Positions 15,336-24,168 of a stretch of DNA of 64,000 nucleotides are shown here, one piece after another. A program made the translations under genes and the position numbers. The notes beneath the pieces are model-generated. The model ran no database searches. It was not told the DNA's origin and was given only the letters and a program-made list of their open reading frames with translations. The stretch is taken from assembly GCF_902728235.1 (NCBI RefSeq), contig NZ_CACVBO010000001.1, positions 2,628,001-2,692,000 of the forward strand, read 5' to 3'. Origin of the DNA: Lentimonas sp. CC4 (GTDB taxonomy: Bacteria > Verrucomicrobiota > Verrucomicrobiia > Opitutales > Coraliomargaritaceae). The first letter of the stretch is position 1. Every line of letters starts with the position of its first letter.

Positions 15336-16448
15336 ATGGAATTACTAACAAACTCGCTTCCGTTCGTCTTACCGATTGTTTTCTCAATCGCGATGATCTC
15401 CGTCTTTATGGGACTTTGCAGCTACTCCGTTCTCGCGGAGCGCAAGGTGTCCAGTTGGATTCAAGGCCGCACTGGCCCGAATCGCACACGCCTGCCATTA
15501 CTCGGACACATTCCGATCCTTGGTAACATCATGACGCGCCTCGGGCTCTTTCAGCCCGTAGCCGATGGTCTGAAGTTCCTCTTCAAGGAGGAGATCACAC
15601 CCGGTCACGTGAAGCACTTTTACTACTATTTGGCACCCGTGTTGGCATTGACGCCCGCATTGGCGACCATGGTGGTGCTTCCGTTCGGTCGCTACGTGGA
15701 TCCTTCGGGAGTCGTGCAGCCGCTCGTGCTCGCGAATATCGACGTCGGCATGCTCTTCATCTTGGGCGTTTCTTCGCTCGGTGTGTATGGCATCGTTCTG
15801 GCTGGTTGGTCTTCGAACAGTAAATATCCATTCCTCGGTGCGATTCGTGCATCCGCGCAGATGGTTTCTTACGAGTTGGCAATGGGACTTTCCATTCTGC
15901 CAGTCTTTATGTGGGCATCCGCTCCGGGCTCTGACTACGGTCTGTCGCTCTTCGGTGTGGTTGAATCGCAGTCCGGTCTATGGCTCGTCATCTGGCAGCC
16001 GTTGTCTGCATTGATTTTCCTCGTTTCGGTTTTTGCTGAAACGAACCGTCTGCCATTCGATATGGCGGAATCCGAAACCGACCTCGTTGGTGGTTTCCAT
16101 ACTGAGTATGGTTGCTTCAAATTCGGTCTGTTCTTCGTGGCCGAGTATGCGCACGTCATCATGGGCTCGGCCTTGTTCGTCTGCCTGTTCCTCGGTGGTT
16201 GGAACTTCCTTCCTGGGATGGCAGATCCTTGGGGCACGAGTGAATTCGGCGCGGTGCTTTCCGTGCTCTGGTTCATGGCGAAGGTCTTCTTTATGATCTT
16301 CTTCTTCATCTGGGTGCGCTGGACACTGCCGCGCTTCCGTTATGACCAAGTGATGGCACTCGGCTGGAAGATTCTGCTTCCGCTCGCTATCGGTAATCTC
16401 ATTTTCAATACGCTGCTCATCGCTCTACGCGATACAGCTGGCTTCTAA
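15336..16448 (+). CDS. nuoH: NADH-quinone oxidoreductase subunit H
   Basis: NuoH (370 residues) is the membrane subunit that joins the hydrophilic arm to the proton-pumping arm and lines the quinone entry tunnel. About eight hydrophobic segments are visible. The conserved loops 'LAERKVSSWIQGRTGPNRT' and 'AETNRLPFDMAESETDLVGG' (acidic quinone-chamber loop) are intact. I prefer the ATG at 15336 over an in-frame TTG nine bases upstream because it gives the usual short N terminus. nuoI follows after 12 bases. Confidence 0.96.
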   Translation: MELLTNSLPFVLPIVFSIAMISVFMGLCSYSVLAERKVSSWIQGRTGPNRTRLPLLGHIPILGNIMTRLGLFQPVADGLKFLFKEEITPGHVKHFYYYLAPVLALTPALATMVVLPFGRYVDPSGVVQPLVLANIDVGMLFILGVSSLGVYGIVLAGWSSNSKYPFLGAIRASAQMVSYELAMGLSILPVFMWASAPGSDYGLSLFGVVESQSGLWLVIWQPLSALIFLVSVFAETNRLPFDMAESETDLVGGFHTEYGCFKFGLFFVAEYAHVIMGSALFVCLFLGGWNFLPGMADPWGTSEFGAVLSVLWFMAKVFFMIFFFIWVRWTLPRFRYDQVMALGWKILLPLAIGNLIFNTLLIALRDTAGF

Positions 16449-16460
16449 ACCGCACTTACT

Positions 16461-17009
16461 ATGGCTAAGACTAAAGTTATGGAGCGCAAGCCGCTCTCTT
16501 TCGCGGAGAAAACATTCATTCCGCAAATCGTTACCGGGTTGAAGACCACTCTGGGGCAGATGTTTGATAAGACCATCACTCTGGAATATCCGGAGCATCG
16601 CCCTGTGATTTCTGAAAACTATCGCGGAGTGCCGACACTGGTGCGTGACCCGAATGGTCGCGAGAAGTGTGTCTCTTGTCAGTTGTGCGAGTTTGTTTGC
16701 CCACCTAAGGCGATTCGTATCACTCCAGGTGAGATCGATGCCGAGGCAGATCCAGAACGTGCACACATCGAGAAGGCGCCTAAGGAATTCGATATCAACA
16801 TGCTGCGCTGCATTTACTGTGGCCTGTGTCAGGAGGTTTGCCCCGAAGAGGCGATCGTCTTGCAGGATATTTTCTCTATGTCGGGCTACAGCCGCGAAGA
16901 GATGATTAACAAGAAGGACAAGCTCTACGAATTGGGCGGCACCTTACCGGACAAGCACCACAAGTGGGACAAGAAGAAGGCCGCTGAAGAAGCCGGCAAC
17001 GCGCACTGA
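16461..17009 (+). CDS. nuoI: NADH-quinone oxidoreductase subunit I
   Basis: NuoI (182 residues) holds the two [4Fe-4S] clusters N6a and N6b that lead electrons to NuoB. Both ferredoxin motifs are complete: 'CVSCQLCEFVCPPKAI' and 'CIYCGLCQEVCPEEAI'. The N terminus is amphipathic ('FIPQIVTGLKTTLGQMF') as expected for membrane contact. The Lys/Glu-rich C terminus ('HHKWDKKKAAEEAGNAH') is variable. A 93-bp heptad spacer separates it from nuoJ. Confidence 0.96.
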   Translation: MAKTKVMERKPLSFAEKTFIPQIVTGLKTTLGQMFDKTITLEYPEHRPVISENYRGVPTLVRDPNGREKCVSCQLCEFVCPPKAIRITPGEIDAEADPERAHIEKAPKEFDINMLRCIYCGLCQEVCPEEAIVLQDIFSMSGYSREEMINKKDKLYELGGTLPDKHHKWDKKKAAEEAGNAH

Positions 17010-17102
17010 GGAAATTAAAAATCAGAATTAAGAAATTAGAAATCCTCCCGATACGATATTAAAGCCATTTCTTCTTTCTTCTCTCTAAAATCTAAAATTT
17101 AA
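17010..17102. repeat. Inverted heptad-repeat spacer between nuoI and nuoJ
   Basis: The first half reads AAATTAA AAATCAG AATTAAG AAATTAG. The second half reads TTTCTTC TTTCTTC TCTCTAA AATCTAA AATTTAA up to the nuoJ start. The two halves are roughly complementary and both have 7-base periodicity. Confidence 0.75.
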
Positions 17103-17657
17103 ATGATTGATCTACTCTTTTATATTTTCTCAGCGGTTACGCTCATTGCGGCCGTGTTGATGGTGCTGATGCCGAATGCGGTGAATAGCGCTTTCTGCAT
17201 GATCGTTGCGTTCCTTGGCACTGCGGCACTCTTCGTGTTGTTGGAGGCCTACTTCCTCGCGATCATTCAAGTCGTGGTGTATGCAGGTGCGGTCATGGTG
17301 CTGTTCCTGTTTATTATCATGCTTCTGGATGTCGAGAAAGAGCAGGGCGCCGAGTTTAAGCACAAGCTCACAGTTGCTGCTTCGGCGATTGGTTTCTTAT
17401 TGTTTGTAGTGCTTCTCTTCACGACTTTCACTGGCGGACATCTGCCAGAGCCTACACTGACCGCAGTGACCGAGAACCCCGAAGTCTTCGATGCGGGTGT
17501 GCCGTTTACCACATCCTCCAAGTCTTTTGGTTACAGCCTCTTTACTAAATACATGCTGCCGTTTCAAGTGGCTGGCTTCCTTCTCCTTGCCGCTATGATC
17601 GGCGTGATTGTCGTGTCTAAAGGAAATAAGAGAGAAGAAAGTATAGAGACGAAATAG
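17103..17657 (+). CDS. nuoJ: NADH-quinone oxidoreductase subunit J
   Basis: NuoJ is a small membrane subunit of complex I, here 184 residues, with five hydrophobic segments. The typical N-terminal pattern 'FSAVTLIAAVLMVLMPNAV' and the conserved third helix 'AIIQVVVYAGAVMVLFLFI' with its pi-bulge region are present. 'IIMLLDVEKE' follows. The C terminus ends in a charged tail 'SKGNKREESIETK'. It is followed not by nuoK but by a small unrelated gene 20 bases downstream. Confidence 0.95.
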   Translation: MIDLLFYIFSAVTLIAAVLMVLMPNAVNSAFCMIVAFLGTAALFVLLEAYFLAIIQVVVYAGAVMVLFLFIIMLLDVEKEQGAEFKHKLTVAASAIGFLLFVVLLFTTFTGGHLPEPTLTAVTENPEVFDAGVPFTTSSKSFGYSLFTKYMLPFQVAGFLLLAAMIGVIVVSKGNKREESIETK

Positions 17658-17677
17658 GAGTGTAGAAATACGATACG

Positions 17678-18046
17678 ATGACTAAATCTAATCCAGCTGC
17701 AGAAAAGTCTTATGCTTTTGCTTTGCGCATCGTTAAGTTGCGTCGCTATCTGCGCGAAGAGAAGTCAGAGTATGATATTTCGAAGCAAATATTACGCAGT
17801 GGGACTTCAATTGGTGCGAACGTTGAAGAAGCCCTAGGCGGGCATTCTCGGAAAGATTTTAAACACAAATTGTCGATCTCTTATAAAGAAGCGCGCGAGA
17901 CCCACTATTGGTTACGCCTGCTTCGTGACTCAGATTTTATCAATGAAGACTCTGCTGAGTCTCTGCTCAATGATTGCGATGAACTTCTAAAAATCATCGG
18001 TTCAACTTTAATTACGCTTAATAAGGATAATGATGAAGGAAACTAG
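17678..18046 (+). CDS. Four-helix bundle protein of the S23/IVP family, inside the nuo operon
   Basis: This 122-residue protein matches the 23S rRNA-intervening-sequence (S23) four-helix family: 'LRIVKLRRYLREEKSEYDIS', then 'QILRSGTSIGANVEEALGGH', 'DFKHKLSISYKEARETHYWL' and 'LLNDCDELLKIIGSTL'. Family members are usually encoded within 23S rRNA intervening sequences or as free-standing genes; their molecular role is unclear, and RNA binding is suspected. Here it lies between nuoJ and nuoK, in the same direction, with heptad-type spacers on both sides. It has no obvious link to complex I and looks like an inserted cassette. The start at 17678 is the only reasonable ATG. Confidence 0.88.
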   Translation: MTKSNPAAEKSYAFALRIVKLRRYLREEKSEYDISKQILRSGTSIGANVEEALGGHSRKDFKHKLSISYKEARETHYWLRLLRDSDFINEDSAESLLNDCDELLKIIGSTLITLNKDNDEGN

Positions 18047-18086
18047 TATTTCTTCTTTCCTCTTTCTTAAATTTAAATTCTAAAAC
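18047..18086. repeat. Heptad-repeat spacer before nuoK
   Basis: TTTCTTC TTTCCTC TTTCTTA AATTTAA ATTCTAA lead directly into the nuoK start. The sequence is close to the second half of the nuoI-nuoJ spacer. Confidence 0.7.
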
Positions 18087-18392
18087 ATGACTGTCGGACT
18101 TAATGCTTTTATTCTCGTAGCCGGACTGCTGTTTGCAGTGGGGCTGCTCGGGGTGATCCTTCGCCAAAACACGCTCGTCATTTATATGTCGCTTGAGCTG
18201 ATGCTCAATGCGGTGAATTTGGCGCTCGTGGCATTCTCTCGTTATAACGGGACAATGGACGGCAACCTCTTCGTCTTTTTCATCATCACCGTAGCGGCTG
18301 CCGAAGTCGCCGTCGGCCTGGCAATCATCGTCGCACTATTCCGACGTCGTCAGTCTGTCATGGTGGACCAACTTAACGCTCTGAGTCGCTAA
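18087..18392 (+). CDS. nuoK: NADH-quinone oxidoreductase subunit K
   Basis: NuoK (101 residues) is an MnhC/MrpC-like subunit of complex I with three transmembrane helices. The conserved '[20 protein letters not shown]' contains the membrane Glu implicated in proton transfer. A second Glu lies in '[19 protein letters not shown]'. Its size is standard. nuoL begins 4 bases after its stop, so the operon resumes normal tight packing here. Confidence 0.96.
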   Translation: MTVGLNAFILVAGLLFAVGLLGVILRQNTLVIYMSLELMLNAVNLALVAFSRYNGTMDGNLFVFFIITVAAAEVAVGLAIIVALFRRRQSVMVDQLNALSR

Positions 18393-18396
18393 TTCC

Positions 18397-20250
18397 ATGG
18401 ACGCCACTCAAATTCTTCTCGCCGCCTTACTCACGCCACTGCTTTCCGCAGTGCTCATCGCCTGCTTCTTGCGCAGACGTGGAGTGATCGCTTCGTATCT
18501 ATCCGTCGCTGCCGCTGCTGCGATCTGTGCTTTTTCTTTCATGGCGATCAACGCGATGGGGGAGGAACCGATCCGTGCCGCTGTTGACTGGTTGCACTTT
18601 GGTAACTTTACCGCATCGATGGGCTTCCTGTTCGATGGCACTGCTGCCACGATGTTGGCGATGGTCGCCTTCGTCGGCTTTCTGATTCATGTATTCAGTC
18701 TTGGATACATGGCAGACGATAAAGCTAAGGGGCGCTTCTTCGGTGGTCTGTCGATCTTCATGTTCTCGATGCTCGGCATCATCCTAGCGGATAACTTGAT
18801 CATGATCTTCGTATTCTGGGAGCTGGTGGGTTTCAGCTCTTATATGCTGATCGGTCACTATCTCAACACAGACGAGGCTGCGGCTGCGTCTAAGAAGGCA
18901 TTCATCGTCAATCGTATCGGTGACCTCGGTTTCCTCGTCGGTATCGTTTATGCCTACTGGCACTTCGGCACTACGAACCTCGAAGCGATGTCTGCAGCAG
19001 TTGCTGTGGATCCTGGTATGATCAATGCCGCAATCGCAGCATTGTTGATGTGTGGCTTCATTGGTAAGTCGGCTCAGTTCCCGTTGCACGTCTGGTTGCC
19101 AGACGCGATGGCAGGTCCGACTCCAGTATCGGCTCTGATCCACGCGGCGACAATGGTCGCGGCTGGTGTTTATTTCCTGATCCGTATCGCATTTCTCTTT
19201 CCAGAATCCGTGCTCGGCGGCATCGCAATTCTCGGCACATCGGTTGCCGTGTATGCAGGCTTCTGTGCGTATGGTCAGAATGATATTAAGAAGATCCTCG
19301 CTTATTCGACGCTCTCGCAGCTCGGTTATATGTCGGCGGCCTTTGGTCTGGGCTTCCCAGGGATCGCATTATTCCACCTGATTACACACGCGTTCTTCAA
19401 GGCGCTGCTGTTCCTCGGTGCCGGTTCCATCATTCATGGCTGCCACCACGAGCAGGACATTTTCAAGATGGGCGGTATCTTTAAGAAGATGCCAATCACT
19501 TCGATCACTTTCGTGATTGGTGTGCTCGCACTGTGCGGTGTGTATGGTTTCGCTGGTTTCTATTCCAAAGACGCGATTCTCATTGCAGCAGGACTTGATG
19601 GTAAGTGCCTCTTTATCCTGCTGACACTGGGTGCGTTTTTGACTGCCGGTTATATGGGACGTCTCGTCTGGATCGTATTCTTCGGTGAGCCTAAGTCTGA
19701 ATCCGCATCCCATGCGCACGAAAGTGGCGCGACAATGTTGTTGCCGTTAATCATCCTAGCAGTGCTTTCTGTAGTCGGTGGTTGGTTACACATGTGGCCT
19801 GAGCAACTCGGTCAGATTATCGTTAGCAGCAAAGAGACGCTTCACCATGTTGCAGGTTACGATGCGATGCACCACACCGTCTTGATCTGGGGCTCTGCTG
19901 CATGGATCGTCGGTCTCTTGGGTTCGTTGGTCTTCTACGGAAAAGGTGCGACGGAAGATCGTTTGGCGAAGGTTTGTAAGCCAGCCTACGACTTTCTCAA
20001 AGCGCGTCTGTGGTTTGACGAGATCTACGGTTTCTACGTCGCGAAGATTCAACAGCGTCTCGCGGTGCTGCTTAGCTTCCTTGATATCTTCCTAATCAAG
20101 GGCGTATTCGTCCGTGGTAGTGCCGGTCTGGTCGGCCTGGTGGGCGCATGCTCACGCTCACTGCATGTCGGTAATATTCATGCGTATGTTTACTGGTTCC
20201 TCGGCGGAATCATCCTCCTCTGGGCGTTCGCTTCCGGCGTAGCTCTGTAA
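18397..20250 (+). CDS. nuoL: NADH-quinone oxidoreductase subunit L
   Basis: NuoL (617 residues) is the distal antiporter-like proton-pumping subunit with the long lateral helix. Core sequences are present: 'FVFWELVGFSSYMLIGHY' with the key Glu, 'FPLHVWLPDAMAGPTPVSAL' and 'HAATMVAAGVYFLIRIAFLF'. 'ITHAFFKALLFLGAGSIIHG' carries the pumping Lys. The His-rich stretch 'SASHAHESG' around residue 440 is not conserved in the family. The C-terminal part has the amphipathic lateral helix and a last membrane anchor. Confidence 0.97.
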   Translation: MDATQILLAALLTPLLSAVLIACFLRRRGVIASYLSVAAAAAICAFSFMAINAMGEEPIRAAVDWLHFGNFTASMGFLFDGTAATMLAMVAFVGFLIHVFSLGYMADDKAKGRFFGGLSIFMFSMLGIILADNLIMIFVFWELVGFSSYMLIGHYLNTDEAAAASKKAFIVNRIGDLGFLVGIVYAYWHFGTTNLEAMSAAVAVDPGMINAAIAALLMCGFIGKSAQFPLHVWLPDAMAGPTPVSALIHAATMVAAGVYFLIRIAFLFPESVLGGIAILGTSVAVYAGFCAYGQNDIKKILAYSTLSQLGYMSAAFGLGFPGIALFHLITHAFFKALLFLGAGSIIHGCHHEQDIFKMGGIFKKMPITSITFVIGVLALCGVYGFAGFYSKDAILIAAGLDGKCLFILLTLGAFLTAGYMGRLVWIVFFGEPKSESASHAHESGATMLLPLIILAVLSVVGGWLHMWPEQLGQIIVSSKETLHHVAGYDAMHHTVLIWGSAAWIVGLLGSLVFYGKGATEDRLAKVCKPAYDFLKARLWFDEIYGFYVAKIQQRLAVLLSFLDIFLIKGVFVRGSAGLVGLVGACSRSLHVGNIHAYVYWFLGGIILLWAFASGVAL

Positions 20251-20280
20251 AATAGGCGAACGATACAAATTTAGATAGCA

Positions 20281-21870
20281 ATGACATCCGTCGATACAAC
20301 TTCACTTTGCCTCTTGGCTGCAATTCTGACTCCGCTGTCTGCGGGGTTGTTCTTGCTGTTTGGAGCCCGTTATAACACCAACAGTATTCGCGCGGTCAGC
20401 GTGATCGGCTTTGCCACTCCGCTGCTCGCCGCGCTGTTCCTCTACAGTCAATTTGAGCCATCGCTGGTTGGTGGATATAATTTCGAGGTGCGCCTTGCCA
20501 CTGGATTGCAAGCGGTTGGTATTTACCTCCACCTTGGCCTGAACGGTATTTCGATGCCGCTCTTCATGCTCGCAGGTGTCGTCGGCTTTGCCGCTGGCAT
20601 GTATGCGATGTTCTCTAAAGCAGAGCGTCCGCATCTGTATCTCGCACTGCTGCTGTTCATGCTTGGCGGTTTGATGGGCACCTTCGCTTCGGTTGATATT
20701 TTCTTCTTCTACTTCTTCCACGAATTCGCACTGATCCCGACCTTCATCATGATTGGTGTCTGGGGCGGTGCGGGTAAGCGTGGTGCTGCGATTGAAATGA
20801 CGATCTACCTGACACTGGGTGCGCTGCTCTCGTTGCTCGGATTGATCGCGCTGTATGTGCAGAGTGGGGCGGATTCGTTCTCCTTGATTGCGCTGCGTGA
20901 ATATCTCGTTGCCCAACCACTCGCAGACACGGTGCAAAATAACATCTTTGCTCTGATGCTGTTCGGCTTCGGTATTTTGGTTTCGCTGTTTCCTTTCCAC
21001 TCTTGGGCTCCCAAGGGCTATGCCACTGCACCCACAGGTGCGGCCATGCTCCACGCAGGTGTGCTGAAGAAATTCGGCCTTTACGGTCTGTTGCAAATCG
21101 CTGCGCCTTTGCTGCCAGCAGGTGCGGCACATTGGTTCCCTTGGATCGTATGGTTGGCGCTGGGTAATATCATTATCATTGGTCTGATCACGATGGCTCA
21201 GAAGGATCTGAAGATGATGCTGGGTTATAGTTCGGTCATGCACATGGGCTATGCCTTCCTTGGTATCGCAACGTTCTCCGTCGTCGGTGTCGGTGGTGCC
21301 TTGCTGATGATGGTTGCGCACGGTCTATCCGTCGCGTTGCTCTTCATGCTCTCAACTTGCATCTACCACCGCAGTCAGACCTTTGATATGTCGGCCATGG
21401 GTGGCTTAGCAACGAAGACTCCGGTCTTGGCCGCATTCTTCGTCGCTGGTTCGATGGCGAGTATTGGTCTTCCAGGGTTCGGTAATTTCTGGGGTGAGTT
21501 CACCATCTTTACTGCACTGGCTGAAACACCGATGACCAAGTGGATCGTGGCACCCGCCGCGCTCGGTATCATCATTTCTGCCATCTACGGTCTGCGTGCG
21601 GTCGCTAACATTTTCTTTGGCAAGCCAACAGAGGCATTTGCTGATCGTTTGGAAGGCGACGAAATGGAGGATCTTAAGCTCTTCGAGCGCGTGCCTGCTT
21701 TAGTCCTGATCGTTGCATTGATCGTGATCGGACTTTTCCCACGCATGTTCTCTGATGCAGCGGACACCGAATTGCAGGAACTTTATACAAATAAGAGCAC
21801 TTTGCCGGTGATTGAAATCAACGCGGCGCTTCCTCAAGCAGTAAACGCACACAAGGAGGTTACACACTAA
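20281..21870 (+). CDS. nuoM: NADH-quinone oxidoreductase subunit M
   Basis: NuoM (529 residues) is the second antiporter-like pumping subunit of complex I. It shows 'FFYFFHEFALIPTFIMIGVW' with the conserved Glu, 'FPFHSWAPKGYATAPTGAAM' and 'HAGVLKKFGLYGLLQ' with the lysine. The segment 'GYSSVMHMGYAFLGIATFS' is also typical. The stop codon overlaps the nuoN start by one base (TAATG), which indicates translational coupling. Confidence 0.96.
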   Translation: MTSVDTTSLCLLAAILTPLSAGLFLLFGARYNTNSIRAVSVIGFATPLLAALFLYSQFEPSLVGGYNFEVRLATGLQAVGIYLHLGLNGISMPLFMLAGVVGFAAGMYAMFSKAERPHLYLALLLFMLGGLMGTFASVDIFFFYFFHEFALIPTFIMIGVWGGAGKRGAAIEMTIYLTLGALLSLLGLIALYVQSGADSFSLIALREYLVAQPLADTVQNNIFALMLFGFGILVSLFPFHSWAPKGYATAPTGAAMLHAGVLKKFGLYGLLQIAAPLLPAGAAHWFPWIVWLALGNIIIIGLITMAQKDLKMMLGYSSVMHMGYAFLGIATFSVVGVGGALLMMVAHGLSVALLFMLSTCIYHRSQTFDMSAMGGLATKTPVLAAFFVAGSMASIGLPGFGNFWGEFTIFTALAETPMTKWIVAPAALGIIISAIYGLRAVANIFFGKPTEAFADRLEGDEMEDLKLFERVPALVLIVALIVIGLFPRMFSDAADTELQELYTNKSTLPVIEINAALPQAVNAHKEVTH

Positions 21871-23372
21871 TGAACGAGCTTCTCGCAGAATTCCTTCGCA
21901 GTTTCACTGCGACCAACGATTGGGCTGCCATACTGCCCGAGATCCTAATGGCCGTGCTGGCTCTCGCTCTCTTGGGCGCTGAGATGGTATTGCCGCGTGC
22001 CAAGCAGGGGCTAATCGCACGCCTCGCTATTTGGGGGCAAGTGGTGATCCTCGCGTTGGCAATGTCATGCGTCGGCACATGCTCAGCAGGTGCGACTACT
22101 TACTTCAGTGGTATGATCCAGCAGACCGATGTGACGCAGATCATGCGTGGCTTCTTTTTGGTGTGCTCCATTCTCGTTTGCTACCTTGGCAAAATTTATC
22201 TCTCGAAGCAGCAGCTGCCACGCACCGAGTTCTTCCACCTCGTGATTATCATTGCTGCGTCGATGATGCTGCTGGTGCAGAGTGTGAATTTCGTGATGCT
22301 ATTTGTCGCACTCGAAGCGGTGACCATCGCATTCTATGTCTTGGTTGCATATTGCCGCACGAGTCCGCTATCACTTGAAGCAGGCCTGAAGTATTTGATT
22401 CTTGGAGCGTTGAGCTCGTCGATTCTGTTGTTTGGTATCGTGCTGCTTTACGGCATCGCAGGGAATCCAGAGATGGCACTTTCCAGTGGTAATTCGTTGG
22501 GATTCACTGAGCTAGGTGCGTTCATTGCCGCACATCCCGATAATTTGCTGGTGCGTGTTGGCGCGATTTTAGTGGTCGCAGGTCTTTGCTTTAAGATCGG
22601 TGCGGTTCCCTTCCAAATATGGGTGCCTGACGTCTATCAAGGTGCACCGACACCAGTGACTGCCTATCTGGCGGTCGCATCGAAGGCAGCTGGTTTCATC
22701 GTCTTGATCCAATTGTTGACTGGGCCGTTCATCGGTTTGCGTGACTTTATGATTCCTGTGCTGTCATTCATTGCAGCCGCGACAATATTGTTTGGTAATT
22801 TCACGGCAGTCGGACAGCGCAATGTGAAGCGCCTGATGGGTCTTTCTGGTATCGCACACGCGGGTTACTTGCTCGTCGGTGTGGTTGCTGCGCTCACCGT
22901 TGAATGGGCAGTCTATGCGGTGATCTTTTACCTCGTGACGTATCTACTGGCCTCATTTGCGGTCTTCGGCGTCATGGCGCATGTCGCTGATTCTGAAGAT
23001 GCGAACCAAGAGCTGGAGGACTATGAAAACCTAGCTCGCACGCGTCCGTTCCTCGGTGGCGTGTTGACTGCTGGTCTCGGTTCGCTCGCTGGTATCCCGC
23101 CACTAGGTGGCTTTATCGGTAAGCTCTTTCTCTTCATCGCGGCCTATCAAGCAGGGCTCTACGGGCTACTTGGTATTTCTGTTCTCGGTGTGGTGATTTC
23201 GATCTACTACTATTTTGGTTGGATACGTGTTGCATACTTTTCGAACCCAACAGAGGGCGACGTTGAAGCTGCTCAGCCGCTTTGCCTATGTAATCGTCTC
23301 GTGCTCGGTGGTTTGGTCGTCGCAACGGTGTTGGTGGGTCTTTTCCCAGCTGTGCTACCAATTATCCCGTAG
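21870..23372 (+). CDS. nuoN: NADH-quinone oxidoreductase subunit N
   Basis: NuoN (500 residues) is the third antiporter-like subunit, closest to the quinone module. Conserved elements include 'FVALEAVTIAFYVLVAYCRT' with the Glu, 'FQIWVPDVYQGAPTPVTAYL' and 'VASKAAGFIVLIQLL' with the Lys. 'QRNVKRLMGLSGIAHAGYLL' is also present. This is the last nuo gene. Its TAG stop is immediately followed by the GTAGGGGC repeat element, and a strong terminator lies 150 bases downstream. Confidence 0.96.
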   Translation: MNELLAEFLRSFTATNDWAAILPEILMAVLALALLGAEMVLPRAKQGLIARLAIWGQVVILALAMSCVGTCSAGATTYFSGMIQQTDVTQIMRGFFLVCSILVCYLGKIYLSKQQLPRTEFFHLVIIIAASMMLLVQSVNFVMLFVALEAVTIAFYVLVAYCRTSPLSLEAGLKYLILGALSSSILLFGIVLLYGIAGNPEMALSSGNSLGFTELGAFIAAHPDNLLVRVGAILVVAGLCFKIGAVPFQIWVPDVYQGAPTPVTAYLAVASKAAGFIVLIQLLTGPFIGLRDFMIPVLSFIAAATILFGNFTAVGQRNVKRLMGLSGIAHAGYLLVGVVAALTVEWAVYAVIFYLVTYLLASFAVFGVMAHVADSEDANQELEDYENLARTRPFLGGVLTAGLGSLAGIPPLGGFIGKLFLFIAAYQAGLYGLLGISVLGVVISIYYYFGWIRVAYFSNPTEGDVEAAQPLCLCNRLVLGGLVVATVLVGLFPAVLPIIP

Positions 23373-23497
23373 TAGGGGCTTTGCTCGCGAAGCCCGCGCA
23401 ACGGCCGCAAGCATAACACTTGTAGAGCCTCCGCTGCCTTCGCGGGTGCTGCCCTTCTACAAGCTCTGGGCCTTGAGCCTGTCGAAACGGCAAGCAG
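23372..23497. repeat. GTAGGGGC-type repeat element after nuoN
   Basis: The sequence GTAGGGGCTTTGCTCGCGAA, with AGCCCGCGC following, starts on the last base of the nuoN stop codon. It is followed by a CTTCGCGGGTGCTGCC arm and a TTCTACAAGCTCTGGGCCTT / GAGCCTGTCGAAA segment. Very similar units lie at 26908-27043 and, inverted, at 62661-62753. Confidence 0.75.
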
Positions 23498-23520
23498 CAT
23501 CTCAGCCATTCTTTTGATTC

Positions 23521-23554
23521 AAAAAGCCGAACGCGTGATGCGTTCGGCTTTTTT
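23521..23554 (+). terminator. Strong Rho-independent terminator of the nuo operon
   Basis: AAAAAGCCGAACGC pairs over 14 bases with GCGTTCGGCTTTTT around the loop GTGAT, and the right arm ends in six T residues. Confidence 0.92.
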
Positions 23555-23575
23555 GTATCGTCAGTGTCAGAAGAC

Positions 23576-23648
23576 GTAGAGGCATGACGCGAGTCACGTC
23601 CGCGCATGCCATGGGGCAGTCGTTGAGAGTCGACCTCGTTGGCACGAG
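23576..23648. repeat. 73-bp direct repeat, copy 1
   Basis: This starts GTAGAGGCATGACGCGAGTC and contains CCATGGGGCAGTCGTTGAGA. The second copy is at 23672-23744 and differs at only a few positions. Confidence 0.85.
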
Positions 23649-23671
23649 TTTTCTACGGAGTGTCGTGAGTT

Positions 23672-23744
23672 GTAGAGATGTGACGCGAGTCACGTCCGCG
23701 TATGCCATGGGGCAGTCGTTGAGAGTCAACCTCGTTGGCACTCG
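23672..23744. repeat. 73-bp direct repeat, copy 2
   Basis: This starts GTAGAGATGTGACGCGAGTC and is nearly identical to 23576-23648 after a 23-bp gap. No function is apparent. Confidence 0.85.
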
Positions 23745-24168
23745 TCAGTCGTAATACAAAAGACTTTCAAGATCTGGGAATCGAACTGATTAATCCGTGG
23801 TAATCATCGCGGAGCGTAAGGGGTGGGATTGCGTAAGTTGTTATACTATCTGCGAAATCAGAGCCGTAGCTACGTTCTTTAGACGCAGTTTTCAGTCGGA
23901 TTGCTGTGGTGTTGATCAGAACGCGGGCTGAAGCACCGCGCTACTTTGACAGCACACACAATTACTCCGGGCGTAAATGTGGCGAAAGTTTATGCTAGGC
24001 GAACGGCGATCTTTCCGATACACCTCCGGCTCAATTCTAGTCGCACTGTGAAAGGGCGACCGCGTGCTTCGGGAGATTTCCGACTTTTTGAGCAGGCACC
24101 TACTATCCAAGCTGAGGTCAAACAGACCCTGCTATACATCAGTCGCATGATCGGAGATTCGCCACATT

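Larger units (their letters stand above)
23373..24168. other. 796-bp gene-free stretch between nuoN and the DEAD-box gene
   Basis: It holds the GTAGGGGC repeat, a strong terminator, a 73-bp tandem-type direct repeat, and two members of the GTAGC..TCTTTAG..CGC hairpin family (23866-23888 and, inverted, 23920-23944). No protein-coding signal was convincing. Confidence 0.65.

Noticed and set aside
20302-21321. A 339-codon open frame antisense to nuoM
   Set aside because: It is a shadow of nuoM; the sequence is Gln/His/Arg-rich low complexity without any family feature.
23576-23744. CRISPR repeat pair
   Set aside because: The repeats are 73 bp, only two copies are present, and there is no spacer set or cas gene.
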